Origin: Clostridium sporogenes
GTDB lineage: Bacteria; Bacillota; Clostridia; Clostridiales; Clostridiaceae
Assembly (NCBI RefSeq): GCF_001020205.1
Contig: NZ_CP011663.1
Location: 1,488,001-1,552,000 of the forward strand
Reading direction: 5' to 3'
DNA: 64,000 bases
This document shows positions 8,930 to 17,532 of the stretch, in pieces (position 1 is the stretch's first letter; each line of letters begins with the position of its first letter). The notes beneath the pieces are model-generated. The model was not told where the DNA came from. It did not search any database and saw nothing but the letters and a program-made list of their open reading frames with translations. The translations under genes were made by a program, and so were the position numbers.

Positions 8930-9015
8930 AACTAGATTTTTCTAATTTTGTTTTAGAATATTATTTAATTTTTCCAAAGCCTGCTTCGCCATAATATTAT
9001 ATAGAAATTTATAAA

Positions 9016-9060
9016 AAGACATTAAAAATCAAAGGTATTTTGCTTGATTTTTAATGTCTT
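9016..9060 (+). terminator. Strong terminator after lipA, usable in both directions
   Basis: Perfect 17-bp arms (9016-9032 and 9044-9060) with an 11-base loop. A and T runs on both sides let it serve the plus-strand lipA and the convergent minus-strand gene. Confidence 0.8.
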
Positions 9061-9171
9061 ATATTACTTTATTTTATCTTTTCTTCCCACTCTACCTTCA
9101 GCAGGTTCATTAGGTGCTTCTGGATTTGATAAGAAAATAATAAAGGATCCTTCAGGAGGAAAAATAAATGT

Positions 9172-9495
9172 TTATATGCAGTTTACTTCATTAGATATTT
9201 TTTCTATTAAATTTATAAAATCTTCTTCGGTTTTAACATTCAAATAGATATTCAATAATGCCTTAGTGGACATGGTGTTATATCCCTTGCAACCATTTTC
9301 TAAAATTTCAGTTAGTACATCTATAAAGTAATCTTTGCTTTTATCTATATCTTTAAGCATTTTATCTGCCTTATCATTTATTAATTCTGTTTTTATATAA
9401 TTCTTAAGTTTTTCAGCAAAATTTTTCATATAGATTTGTGTTTCTTCTGGATAGGATGAAAAATTTCCGGATAAGATATCTTCTATTTTTAGCAA
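9172..9495 (-). CDS. Hypothetical 107-residue protein, with an open 35-codon extension past its stop
   Basis: An acidic, largely helical protein starting at a TTG (codon at 9495-9493) with a TGAGG ribosome site eight bases before it. It has no signal peptide or membrane segment and I do not recognise a family. After the TAA at 9174-9172 the same frame stays open for 35 more codons to 9064, and that extension looks coding (it contains SNPEAPNEPAEGRVGRKD). This may be a gene of about 143 codons broken by a nonsense change, or a gene abutting a fossil tail. Downstream is the terminator shared with lipA; upstream, on the same strand, is an Fe-S protein gene. Confidence 0.55.
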   Translation of the reverse strand: MLKIEDILSGNFSSYPEETQIYMKNFAEKLKNYIKTELINDKADKMLKDIDKSKDYFIDVLTEILENGCKGYNTMSTKALLNIYLNVKTEEDFINLIEKISNEVNCI

Positions 9496-9567
9496 TGATA
9501 AAACCTCATTTCTATTTTATATATTATATATGTATTTGTAGTGATTTTAAGATATTATTTAAAGTTA

Positions 9568-10845
9568 TTAAGTATTTTCGAGGAGTTTAGCCAAATAAAC
9601 AGATTTCATTTGCTTACTTGCCATTGCTTTTTTTACGGGAGATAGCTTAAGAATACTTCCTAATATAGCAGCCATAGCTTTATGGCTCAAATGAGCGTTG
9701 TTATCAAAAATCAAATTTTGCAGTTGACCTTTTTCTATTGCAGATAATACTGCTCTATGAACAGTGGTTACAGGTGTGATAACACTTTTTTTTCTACGAA
9801 CTAACTTAATAGCATTAGTTTTGCAATTTTTCACACAAACTCCACAACCAAGACATAAATCTTCAGAGAGCTCAGCTATTTTAGAATTATGCTTTTCTAA
9901 TGAAGTTTCCTTTAATTTAATTGCTTCCATAGGGCAAACTTTAGTACACTTTCCACAGCCTATACAGTTATCTTTATTTATGTTAGGTAAATAACTGGTT
10001 GTATTTACAGGAACTAAAAATCCAAATTTCTTTGCAGATACAAATGCTTCACAATGGCATTTACAACAATTGCAAATAAAGTTAGGTTGCTTTTGAACAT
10101 TTTCTCCACATTGTACTAGATTATAATCATAGCACATATTTAAAATATCTAGAGCTTCAGAAGCATCTATTTTTCTAGCATAATTATGCTTTATAAGAGT
10201 ATAAGCAGTGGTAGAAAAGCTCATGCAAGTTTCCATAGGGGCGTAGCAGTCATCTCCTAAATGATGGGCTTTATGTCGACAATAACATGAACTAACACCT
10301 ATATGTTTAGCATTTTTTATTATGTAACTTGCTTTTTCATAATCTAATATATTTATAGAATTCTCATCATTTAAAACCCTCTCTTGAACAAAGGCCCTAC
10401 CTAATTTTGTTTCTGTACCCCAAAATAGCTCTTTAGAGAAATCATCTTCCACATTAAGATATTGATGAAATAGTTCACTAAGAACCTTTTGGTCAAGGTG
10501 TGTACCAACTCTCATTAAAGCAAATTCAAAAAAACCAGCCATTGGAGGAGCCATCATATATTTTTGTTCTCCATCACTTTCACATTCAAGATCTAAAATT
10601 AATGCTTTAGAAGCTAAGGAATGAAGGATATTGGCAGCTTTGACTTCACTAACTCCCCAAAGCTTACTAGCAGTTTTTATGTTAAATGACTTTATAGGGA
10701 GTTTTGCAACCATTGCTGCTTCTTCTTTAGTAAATATCATAGATAATATTTTATAAAGTGTTTCAGAAGGTGGGGCACCCTGTGGAAACCTATTCAATCT
10801 TTCTTCTAAACTTTTGTATGCATCTTTTCCGACTATATGTGACAT
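9568..10845 (-). CDS. Multi-cluster 4Fe-4S protein with an N-terminal HTH-like region
   Basis: A 425-residue cytoplasmic protein. The N-terminal third (residues about 30-110) looks like a winged helix. The middle holds unusual cysteine sets: CYCRHKAHHLGDDC with a following METC, and CNCCKCHC. The C-terminal part has a classic ferredoxin pair, CIGCGKCTKVCP and CLGCGVCVKNCK. The ATG at 10845 is preferred over GTG at 10854 because GAGGTG then has normal spacing. Related clostridial proteins are annotated only as 4Fe-4S binding proteins. A redox-sensing or electron-transfer role is inference. It is transcribed alone, away from the RpiR gene. Confidence 0.8.
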   Translation of the reverse strand: MSHIVGKDAYKSLEERLNRFPQGAPPSETLYKILSMIFTKEEAAMVAKLPIKSFNIKTASKLWGVSEVKAANILHSLASKALILDLECESDGEQKYMMAPPMAGFFEFALMRVGTHLDQKVLSELFHQYLNVEDDFSKELFWGTETKLGRAFVQERVLNDENSINILDYEKASYIIKNAKHIGVSSCYCRHKAHHLGDDCYAPMETCMSFSTTAYTLIKHNYARKIDASEALDILNMCYDYNLVQCGENVQKQPNFICNCCKCHCEAFVSAKKFGFLVPVNTTSYLPNINKDNCIGCGKCTKVCPMEAIKLKETSLEKHNSKIAELSEDLCLGCGVCVKNCKTNAIKLVRRKKSVITPVTTVHRAVLSAIEKGQLQNLIFDNNAHLSHKAMAAILGSILKLSPVKKAMASKQMKSVYLAKLLENT

Positions 10846-11244
10846 TGTTTTCACCTCGATCTAATTGTTAATTATATGATTGCATAGGTTGGTAATAAAT
10901 GCAATAATTTAATATAATTATTCTGAATAATTATGTTACTATAATAATTTTAGATGATGGTATTAGTGTTTTATAGTATAAATAGAGAAAATATAGATAT
11001 GAAGAAGATTATTTTTACACCATACTGTATATCATATGTGGAGAACTAAATTTGGCAATTAGGTTTAGTATTTAAATATTTTAGTATATAATAATATATA
11101 AGTAATTTTAGAATGCTTATTAGCAGGAAGATATAAATATGTAGATTAACTAAATTTTGAATTATATTTAGGTTGATGGAATTAATTAAAAGCTTGAAGT
11201 TTGGATAACATTTAGAAAGAAATAATAGAAAACTGAGGTGAAGT
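10846..11244. other. 399-base divergent intergenic region
   Basis: A/T-rich DNA between the divergent Fe-S protein and RpiR genes, which must hold both promoters. I found no convincing palindrome, riboswitch or ORF. A GAGGTG ribosome site precedes the ATG at 11245. Confidence 0.5.
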
Positions 11245-12090
11245 ATGGGAGTTTTTTTAAGAATAAGAGAAAATTTTGATTCTATGACTAAATCAGAAAA
11301 AAAAATAGCAGAATATATTTTTGAAAGTCCAAAGGATATAATAAATGATTCTGCTCAAGAAATAGCAATTAAAACAAGTACTTCTCCAGCATCTGTTATT
11401 AGATTTACTAAAAAAGTAGGATATAATTCTCTTAATGAGTTTAAATTTGCACTTGTTGCAGAAGAAGATACTAAAGAAAATACAGAGTTTGATTATATTA
11501 TAAATTCTAATGATAGTATAGATTTAATTATTAATAAGCTTGGAAATAAAGTAATTGATACCATAAATGATACTAAGGAATTAGTAGATGATGAAAAATT
11601 GTTAGAGGCTGTTGAAGCAATAAAAAATGCAGAAACAATTTATCTATATGGTGTTGGAGCATCTGCTATGGTGGCTATGGATTTTCAATACAAATTGCTT
11701 AGAATAAATAAAAAGGTAATGTTCCAGCCGGATTCACATCTACAGTTAGCAGTAGCAGTACATATAACAAATAAAGATGTTGCTGTAGCTATTTCATATA
11801 GTGGAAATACAAGAGAAGTAAATTTAGCAATAGAGAAAGCTAAAAAAAATGGGGCTACTACGATAGCTATAACTAAATGTGGAAAAAGTATTTTAAGTAA
11901 TATTGCAGATATAAATCTGAACATACCCAGTATAGAAAAAGATTTGAGAATAGGGGCAATCTCTTCTAGAACATCTCAATTATTTGTAACTGATAGTTTG
12001 TTCTTAGGAATTGCAAAGGAAAATTTAGATAAAACAGAAAAGAATTTAATTAGTACAAGAAATTTAGTAGAAGTTTTAAAAAGAGAATAG
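11245..12090 (+). CDS. murR: RpiR/MurR-family regulator with SIS domain
   Basis: A 281-residue regulator with an N-terminal RpiR helix-turn-helix (about residues 5-75, ending TSPASVIRFTKKVGYNSLNEFK) and a C-terminal sugar-isomerase (SIS) domain (about 120-250, with YLYGVGASAMVAMDFQYKL and AISYSGNTREV) that senses phosphosugars. It stands immediately before murQ, the PTS gene and mupG. The palindromic repeats in front of murQ fit RpiR sites, so control by MurNAc-6-phosphate is likely. The symbol rests on context and family, not on experiment. A terminator at 12137-12168 separates it from the structural genes. Confidence 0.88.
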   Translation: MGVFLRIRENFDSMTKSEKKIAEYIFESPKDIINDSAQEIAIKTSTSPASVIRFTKKVGYNSLNEFKFALVAEEDTKENTEFDYIINSNDSIDLIINKLGNKVIDTINDTKELVDDEKLLEAVEAIKNAETIYLYGVGASAMVAMDFQYKLLRINKKVMFQPDSHLQLAVAVHITNKDVAVAISYSGNTREVNLAIEKAKKNGATTIAITKCGKSILSNIADINLNIPSIEKDLRIGAISSRTSQLFVTDSLFLGIAKENLDKTEKNLISTRNLVEVLKRE

Positions 12091-12136
12091 ATTATAAAAC
12101 TTTTTATTTAAAACTGAAAAGTTAATTTATAGAGTG

Positions 12137-12168
12137 AAGCAATGAGTATAATAATTCATTGCTTTTAT
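12137..12168 (+). terminator. Terminator after the RpiR gene
   Basis: Stem AAGCAATGA / TCATTGCTT with a 10-base loop, then TTTAT. Confidence 0.7.
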
Positions 12169-12214
12169 TTATTTAAATATAAGAAAGGAAATTAAAATTT
12201 ATTTCAGGTTATAT

Positions 12215-12247
12215 GGAAATAATTTTGGAAATAATTTTGGAAATAAT
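12215..12247. repeat. Three tandem GGAAATAATTTT repeats, possible regulator half-sites
   Basis: A 12-bp unit is repeated at 12215-12226 and 12227-12238, with a partial third copy at 12239-12247. The unit shares GAAATAAT with the perfect operator just downstream, so it may recruit the same RpiR regulator or simply be slippage-derived. Confidence 0.6.
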
Positions 12248-12260
12248 CTTATATAAAATT

Positions 12261-12310
12261 CCGAAATAATATTTCATAAAATAAATAAAATACTTGAAAT
12301 ATTATTTCGG
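12261..12310. promoter_or_regulatory. Twin RpiR/MurR operators in front of murQ
   Basis: CCGAAATAATATTTCA (12261-12276) and its exact reverse complement (12295-12310) form a perfect 16-bp inverted repeat. Each arm is itself a palindrome of the form GAAATA-A-TATTTC, so these are two full operators. The downstream one covers the -35 region of the murQ promoter. Confidence 0.82.
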
Positions 12311-12321
12311 AAGAGTATAAT
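12294..12321 (+). promoter_or_regulatory. murQ operon promoter
   Basis: TTGAAA (12294-12299), a 16-bp spacer and a perfect TATAAT (12316-12321). The second operator overlaps the -35 element and spacer, which suits repression. Confidence 0.7.
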
Positions 12322-12381
12322 AAAGATAAAAGAAAAGGTTTTCACATTATTTAATATATAACTTATGAGGAGGTTTTAAGT

Positions 12382-13290
12382 ATGACTAATATTAGTTTAG
12401 ATAAATTAGTAACTGAGAGTAGAAATGAAAACACTAAAAATATAGATAGAGTTGAAACTTTAGAGATGTTAAAGATGATAAACGATGAAGATAAAAAAGT
12501 TGCAGAAGCTGTAGAAAAAGAGCTTATTCATATAGCAAAGGCTGTTGATAAAATAGGAGAAGCATTTTTTAATGGGGGTAGACTTATATATGTAGGAGCA
12601 GGTACATCAGGAAGATTAGGAGTCTTAGATGCATCAGAGTGTCCACCAACATATGGAGTGAGTTATGATTTGGTAAGAGGGATTATAGCAGGAGGACAAT
12701 CAGCTATGTTTAAAGCTAAGGAAGGAGCAGAAGACTCTAAAAAACTTTGTATTAAAGAATTGAAGAATATTGATTTTGGTAAAAACGACATATTGGTTGG
12801 AATTGCAGCTAGTGGAAGAACACCTTATGTTATAGGTGGACTCGAATATGCTAATGGCTTAGGTGCTACAACAATTGCAGTTACATGCAATCCAGAATCA
12901 GAAATGTCTAAAATTGCAAATATTCCAATAGCCCCAGTAGTAGGGCCAGAAGCTATAACAGGATCTACTAGAATGAAAGCAGGAACAGCTCAAAAAATGG
13001 TCCTAAATATGTTATCAACAGGTGCTATGATTAAGACTGGTAAGGTATATGGTAACTTGATGGTTGATTTAAAAGCTACTAATGAAAAATTAGTAGAAAG
13101 AGCTAAAAGAATTGTTATGCAGGCTACAGGGACTAAAAGAGAGCAGGTAGAAAGAATTCTTAAAGAAACAGATTTTGACGTTAAGTTATCTATTTTTATG
13201 ATAGAAAGCTCATTAGACAAAATAAAAGCTAAAGAAATATTAGACAAAAATAAAGGTTATATAGTAGAAGCAATAAAAGAAATAAGTTAA
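12382..13290 (+). CDS. murQ: N-acetylmuramic acid 6-phosphate etherase
   Basis: A 302-residue cytoplasmic lyase that cleaves the lactyl ether of MurNAc-6-P to give GlcNAc-6-P and D-lactate. Family signature blocks are plain: GGRLIYVGAGTSGRLGVLDASECPPTYG (about 66-93), VGIAASGRTPYVIGGL and VVGPEAITGSTRMKAGTAQKMVLNM. Length is normal. The ATG follows GAGGAGG. It is the first structural gene after the twin operators and supplies the downstream step for sugar imported by the next gene. No nagA or nagB is in the window, so GlcNAc-6-P must be used by genes elsewhere. Confidence 0.96.
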   Translation: MTNISLDKLVTESRNENTKNIDRVETLEMLKMINDEDKKVAEAVEKELIHIAKAVDKIGEAFFNGGRLIYVGAGTSGRLGVLDASECPPTYGVSYDLVRGIIAGGQSAMFKAKEGAEDSKKLCIKELKNIDFGKNDILVGIAASGRTPYVIGGLEYANGLGATTIAVTCNPESEMSKIANIPIAPVVGPEAITGSTRMKAGTAQKMVLNMLSTGAMIKTGKVYGNLMVDLKATNEKLVERAKRIVMQATGTKREQVERILKETDFDVKLSIFMIESSLDKIKAKEILDKNKGYIVEAIKEIS

Positions 13291-13414
13291 ACACAAAATT
13301 ACTACATAAAAATAAAATAATTATAAGATGTAATTTACAAGAGAGATTACTATTTAAAATTAAAATATTCAATTATATATAAGAATAAATAATAAAATAA
13401 AGGGGGATTTTATT

Positions 13415-14770
13415 ATGTCAAATGTAAAAAAAATAGCCAAAAGTATATATGACATAATTCATGGCAGTAGCAATATAGTTTCAGTTACCCATTGTATGAC
13501 GAGATTAAGACTTGGACTTAAAGATCAAAGTAATGTAGATATAAATGCTATAAAAAAGATTGATGGAGTTATGGGAGTAGTACAGCAACAAAATCAACTC
13601 CAAATAATTCTTGGACCTGGTAGAGTAAACAAAGTTACAGAGGAATTTGAAAAGATTTGTGGAATTCAGACACAAGAAGTAACAAAAGAGGGTGAGTTTG
13701 GGAATGGAAGTAAGCTAAGAGAAGAAATAAAGGAAAGGAATTCAACGCCATTTAAATTATTTTTAAAGAAATTATCTAATATATTCATACCATTAATTCC
13801 AGCATTTATAGCTTGTGGATTAGTTACTGCAATATTAAATATAGTGCTTAAATTAGATCCAGCATTTGCAGAAACAACAGTTGGAGGATTATTAAAAATA
13901 GCAGGTAATGCAGTGTTTTTTGGATTGAATCTGTTTGTAGGTGTCAATGCAGCTAAAGAATTTGGTGGTTCTCCGATGCTTGGAGGTACTATGGCAGCTA
14001 TAATATCTCATCCAGAGTTAGCTAAAGTAACATTGAATGGTCAAAAGCTTTTACCTGGTAGAGGGGGCATTATTGCAGTATTATTAGTTGTTGCATTTTC
14101 AAGCTTCCTAGAAAAGAAAGTAAGAAAAATAATGCCAGATGCATTAGATTTATTTATGACTCCATTAATAGTAATATTAGTATCAACTTTTGTTTCAATA
14201 TTTGCATTACAGCCAGCTGGTGGCATTATTTCAGATGCTATAGGTAATGGAACTAAAGCAGCAATTTCAGGTGGGGGAGCAGTAACAGGATTTATATTAG
14301 GAGGATTTTTCCTACCATTAGTAATGACAGGTTTACATCAAGGACTAACACCAATACATGCGGATCTATTAAAAACTACAGGGTTAAATCCACTTCTCCC
14401 AATACTGGCCATGGCAGGAGCAGGACAAGTAGGAGCGGCTATAGCTGTATTATTAAAAACTAAAAATAAAAGATTAAAAAAGACAATAATTTCAGCATTA
14501 CCAGTAGGAATTATGGGAGTTGGAGAACCTCTTATATATGGTGTAACATTGCCATTAGGGAAGCCATTTATAGGAGCATGTATAGGAGGAGCAGTAGGTG
14601 GTGCAGTTCAAGCCTTGTTTAAAGTTTCTTCAACATCAATGGGATTATCTGGATTGCCATTAGCTGCAATAACTAGTACACCATTATTATTTATCATAGG
14701 GTTAGTAGCAGCATATATAGGTGGATTCTTGGCAACCTTACTTTTAGGATTTGAAGATCCAATAGAATAA
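13415..14770 (+). CDS. murP: PTS EIIBC transporter, MurNAc type
   Basis: A 451-residue fusion. The N-terminal EIIB domain has the phosphorylated Cys27 in THCMTRLRLGL, and a roughly ten-helix EIIC domain follows from about residue 110 (with LGGTMAAIISHPEL, GLHQGLTPIH and the GVGEPLIYG loop). No EIIA domain is attached and no EIIA gene is nearby, so a shared glucose-type EIIA must donate phosphate, as known for MurP. Position between murQ and mupG supports MurNAc or MurNAc-GlcNAc import over sucrose or trehalose. The ribosome site AAAGGGGG precedes the ATG. Confidence 0.88.
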   Translation: MSNVKKIAKSIYDIIHGSSNIVSVTHCMTRLRLGLKDQSNVDINAIKKIDGVMGVVQQQNQLQIILGPGRVNKVTEEFEKICGIQTQEVTKEGEFGNGSKLREEIKERNSTPFKLFLKKLSNIFIPLIPAFIACGLVTAILNIVLKLDPAFAETTVGGLLKIAGNAVFFGLNLFVGVNAAKEFGGSPMLGGTMAAIISHPELAKVTLNGQKLLPGRGGIIAVLLVVAFSSFLEKKVRKIMPDALDLFMTPLIVILVSTFVSIFALQPAGGIISDAIGNGTKAAISGGGAVTGFILGGFFLPLVMTGLHQGLTPIHADLLKTTGLNPLLPILAMAGAGQVGAAIAVLLKTKNKRLKKTIISALPVGIMGVGEPLIYGVTLPLGKPFIGACIGGAVGGAVQALFKVSSTSMGLSGLPLAAITSTPLLFIIGLVAAYIGGFLATLLLGFEDPIE

Positions 14771-14833
14771 TCTTTAATATATATAAAGCTATTTTGAGAC
14801 AATACCTAAATGTTTATAACAAGGAGATTAATT

Positions 14834-15910
14834 ATGGGTAAAGGAATATCAGTTTTTTTAGGAATGGATAATAGTATGAATGAGATATTGGAATTAATTA
14901 AAATAGCAAAAAATAATGGCTATGATAGAATATTCACATCTCTTCATATTCCAGAAGCCAATCATGAGATTATAGTAGAAAGTTTTAAACAAATTTTAGA
15001 TATAGCAAAAAAAATAAATATGAAAATAATTGCAGATGTATCCCCTAAAGGTTTTGAATATTTAGGAATTAAAGATATGTATTTGAGCAAAATTAAAGAG
15101 ATGGGTATAGATGTATTAAGACTAGATTTTGGATTTACAAATGAGCAAATAGCTGAACTTACAAATAATAATTTAGGGATAAAGATTGAGCTCAATGCAT
15201 CAACGGTAACAAAAGATTTATTTAATAAATTAAATAAGTATAATGTTAACTATAAAAATATTCAAGCATGTCACAATTATTATCCTAGAAAAGATACAGG
15301 AATTTCAGAGAGTCTATTTTTAAAAAAGAATGCTATGTTAAAAGAACTAGGGATAGAAATTTCAGCATTCATACCTTCTTTAGTAGGAAAAAGAGGTCCT
15401 ATATATGAAGGACTACCTACTATTGAAAAGCATAGAGTTATGAAGCCTCATTTATCTGCAAAGCATTTGTTTGCAATGGGTATAAATAATGTTTTCTTTG
15501 GGGATTCAATGCCATCAAAGGAAGAAATAACGGAAGTTGGTATGGTTAAAGAAGATATAATAGAGCTAAGTGTAGAATTACAGGATGATTCTTTAATAGC
15601 ATGTAATTATATAAATAATCATTTTTATACAAACAGAACTGATGCAGCTGAAAATGTTATAAGGGCAGTAGAAGGAAGACTTATGATAAATAACGGTATA
15701 ATAGAGCCATTTAACACAATAGAAAGAGAACTAGGAGATGTAACCCTAGACAATAAAGGATACTTAAGATATATGGGAGAACTAGAGATAGTACTTAAGG
15801 ATTTAGAAAAAGATGATAGAGTAAATATTATAGCAAAAGTAAAAAAAGATGAACTGTTTTTATTAAAGTATATAAATGAAGGAAGAAAATTTAGATTTAA
15901 AATAAAATAA
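14834..15910 (+). CDS. mupG: 6-phospho-N-acetylmuramidase, DUF871 family
   Basis: A 358-residue protein of the DUF871 (MupG) family: an N-terminal TIM-barrel-like domain starting GKGISVFLGMDN and containing DVSPKGFEYLG, ACHNYYPRKDTGIS and FIPSLVGKRGPIYEGLPT, plus a C-terminal cyclophilin-like barrel (about 245-358). In Staphylococcus aureus MupG splits MurNAc-6-P-GlcNAc inside the cell, feeding MurQ. The ATG at 14834 is chosen for its AAGGAG site; an in-frame ATG at 14810 lacks one. It completes a regulator-etherase-transporter-hydrolase set for cell-wall disaccharide recycling and is closed by the hairpin at 15934-16015. Confidence 0.88.
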   Translation: MGKGISVFLGMDNSMNEILELIKIAKNNGYDRIFTSLHIPEANHEIIVESFKQILDIAKKINMKIIADVSPKGFEYLGIKDMYLSKIKEMGIDVLRLDFGFTNEQIAELTNNNLGIKIELNASTVTKDLFNKLNKYNVNYKNIQACHNYYPRKDTGISESLFLKKNAMLKELGIEISAFIPSLVGKRGPIYEGLPTIEKHRVMKPHLSAKHLFAMGINNVFFGDSMPSKEEITEVGMVKEDIIELSVELQDDSLIACNYINNHFYTNRTDAAENVIRAVEGRLMINNGIIEPFNTIERELGDVTLDNKGYLRYMGELEIVLKDLEKDDRVNIIAKVKKDELFLLKYINEGRKFRFKIK

Positions 15911-15933
15911 TTAATATTTTATAAAACAAGAAA

Positions 15934-16015
15934 TAAGAGGGTGTCTCGAAATAGAATAGATTCAATTGTAACACTGCAAATATAAAAATTAAATCTATTA
16001 TAAGACACCCTCTTA
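15934..16015. repeat. Long inverted repeat / terminator, family member 2
   Basis: Outer 13-bp arms TAAGAGGGTGTCT and AGACACCCTCTTA. The inner right arm carries the same AAATATAAAAATTAAATC block as the copy at 1355-1430, while the left inner arm has diverged. It follows mupG and can serve as its terminator. Confidence 0.78.
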
Positions 16016-16137
16016 TAATAATTATATCCTTTAATTAATAATGAAACCTACATAATTCATAATAAGTATTGAATATTAGTGATATAACATATAAATTGCA
16101 ATTAACTTAAAATAGTTATAAAATTTAAAATAACATA

Positions 16138-16166
16138 CCTCTCATATCTGTGCATGAAATGAGAGG
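16138..16166. promoter_or_regulatory. Inverted repeat upstream of the AraC-type regulator
   Basis: CCTCTCAT and ATGAGAGG (8 bp, 13-bp spacer) lie about 50 bp before the regulator start. The spacer has no T run after it, so an operator is more likely than a terminator. Confidence 0.45.
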
Positions 16167-16216
16167 AGTTTATAATAATTATTTACTATACTATTATTTG
16201 TAAGGGAGATGGCTTG

Positions 16217-17068
16217 ATGGAATGGTTAGAAAGATTAAATGAATCGCTTAAATATATTGAAGAAAACTTAGATGGAGAAATTGAATATGAAAAGGCAGCA
16301 AAAATTGCATGTTGTACTGTATATCATTTCCAAAGAATGTTTTCATATATAGCAGGAATACCATTATCAGAATACATAAGAAATAGAAGATTAACAAGAG
16401 CTGCTTTGGATTTACAAAATGGAGATAAGGTAATTAATGTAGCGTTACGCTATGGCTATGAGTCTCCAACTGCTTTTAATAGAGCATTTCAAAAGATACA
16501 TTATGTATCGCCTTCAGTAGCACAAAAAGAGGGAACCTTCCTAAAAGCATATCCTCCTATTAGTTTTAAAATAACAATAAAAGGAGTAGGAGAAATGAAG
16601 TATAGTATAGTTAAAAAGGAAGAAATCAGAATAGTGGGAGTAAAAGCACTATTAGAAAAGAATATCGAAGAAAATTTTAAAACTGTACCAAAATTATGGC
16701 AAGAAGCAGCACAAAGTGGAGTAATTAACCAGATATTATCTCTTATGAATGCAGATTCTAAGGGAATATTAGGGGTTAGTGCTTGCGTGGATAGTCTAGA
16801 TAAATGGGAGTATTATATAGCTACAGAAACAGATAAAAAAGTACCAAAGGGTATGGATGAATATATAATACCAGCAGGTACTTGGGCAGTTTTTCCAGGA
16901 GAAGGTGCTATGCCAAAAGCAATTCAAGAAATAGAAAAAAGAATAATTACAGAGTGGTTACCAACGTCAGGGTATGAATATGCAGATGCACCAGATATTG
17001 AATTATATTTAAATGAAGATCCAACTAATGCAAAGTTTGAAGTTTGGATACCAATTAGAAAAAAATAA
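16217..17068 (+). CDS. AraC-family regulator with GyrI-like effector domain
   Basis: 283 residues. The N-terminal double AraC helix-turn-helix spans about residues 5-105, with FQRMFSYIAGIPLSEYIRNRRLTRAALDL and YGYESPTAFNRAFQKIHYVSPS. The C-terminal GyrI-like small-molecule domain spans about 120-283. This Rob/BmrR-like layout is typical of multidrug-sensing activators. The ATG at 16217 has an AAGGGAG site. An SRPBCC protein follows 44 bases after its stop and may be co-transcribed. Effector and targets are unknown. Confidence 0.9.
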   Translation: MEWLERLNESLKYIEENLDGEIEYEKAAKIACCTVYHFQRMFSYIAGIPLSEYIRNRRLTRAALDLQNGDKVINVALRYGYESPTAFNRAFQKIHYVSPSVAQKEGTFLKAYPPISFKITIKGVGEMKYSIVKKEEIRIVGVKALLEKNIEENFKTVPKLWQEAAQSGVINQILSLMNADSKGILGVSACVDSLDKWEYYIATETDKKVPKGMDEYIIPAGTWAVFPGEGAMPKAIQEIEKRIITEWLPTSGYEYADAPDIELYLNEDPTNAKFEVWIPIRKK

Positions 17069-17112
17069 TATAATTAGTTCAATACTTATTATAATCCGTG
17101 AGGTGAATATTT

Positions 17113-17532
17113 TTGGGGAAAGCAAGAGTATCACAAATAACAGCATATTTTGATTGTAATATAAACTCTGTTTGGAATGTAGTTACTAATAATAGTGACT
17201 ACAAATGGAGGAGTGATCTTAAAAGAATCCACATTGTTAAAGATGGAAAAGAATTTATTGAATACACTCATAGCGGAATTGCTACAAAATTTATTATTAC
17301 TAAAAAGAATGAGTATAGTGAATATGAATTTAACATGGAAAATAAAAGGTTTACTGGTTTTTGGACTGGATATTTTTTAGAAACAGAGACAGGTGGAACA
17401 AAAATAGTTTTTACAGAAAATATCTTTATTAAAAATCCTATCATTAAGGTGTTATCTTATTTTTTTATGGATTTAAAGAAAATGCAGAGAATCTATGTTT
17501 CAGATTTAAAAAAGAAGTTAGGCGAGCAATGA
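17113..17532 (+). CDS. SRPBCC (START/Bet v 1-like) family protein
   Basis: A 139-residue protein with a single helix-grip fold. The N-terminal strand and DCNINSVWNVVTNNSDYKWRSDLKRI helix pair, mid strands, and the long C-terminal helix of polyketide-cyclase-like proteins can be traced. The start is TTG at 17113 with GAGGTG eight bases upstream. It overlaps the radical SAM gene by four bases. The family binds hydrophobic ligands; this member's ligand is unknown. Confidence 0.75.
   Translation: MGKARVSQITAYFDCNINSVWNVVTNNSDYKWRSDLKRIHIVKDGKEFIEYTHSGIATKFIITKKNEYSEYEFNMENKRFTGFWTGYFLETETGGTKIVFTENIFIKNPIIKVLSYFFMDLKKMQRIYVSDLKKKLGEQ

Noticed and set aside
9044..9247. Plus-strand ORF of 67 codons
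   Set aside because: It is antisense to the minus-strand gene and its in-frame extension, has no ribosome site, and its proline/serine composition reflects the opposite strand.
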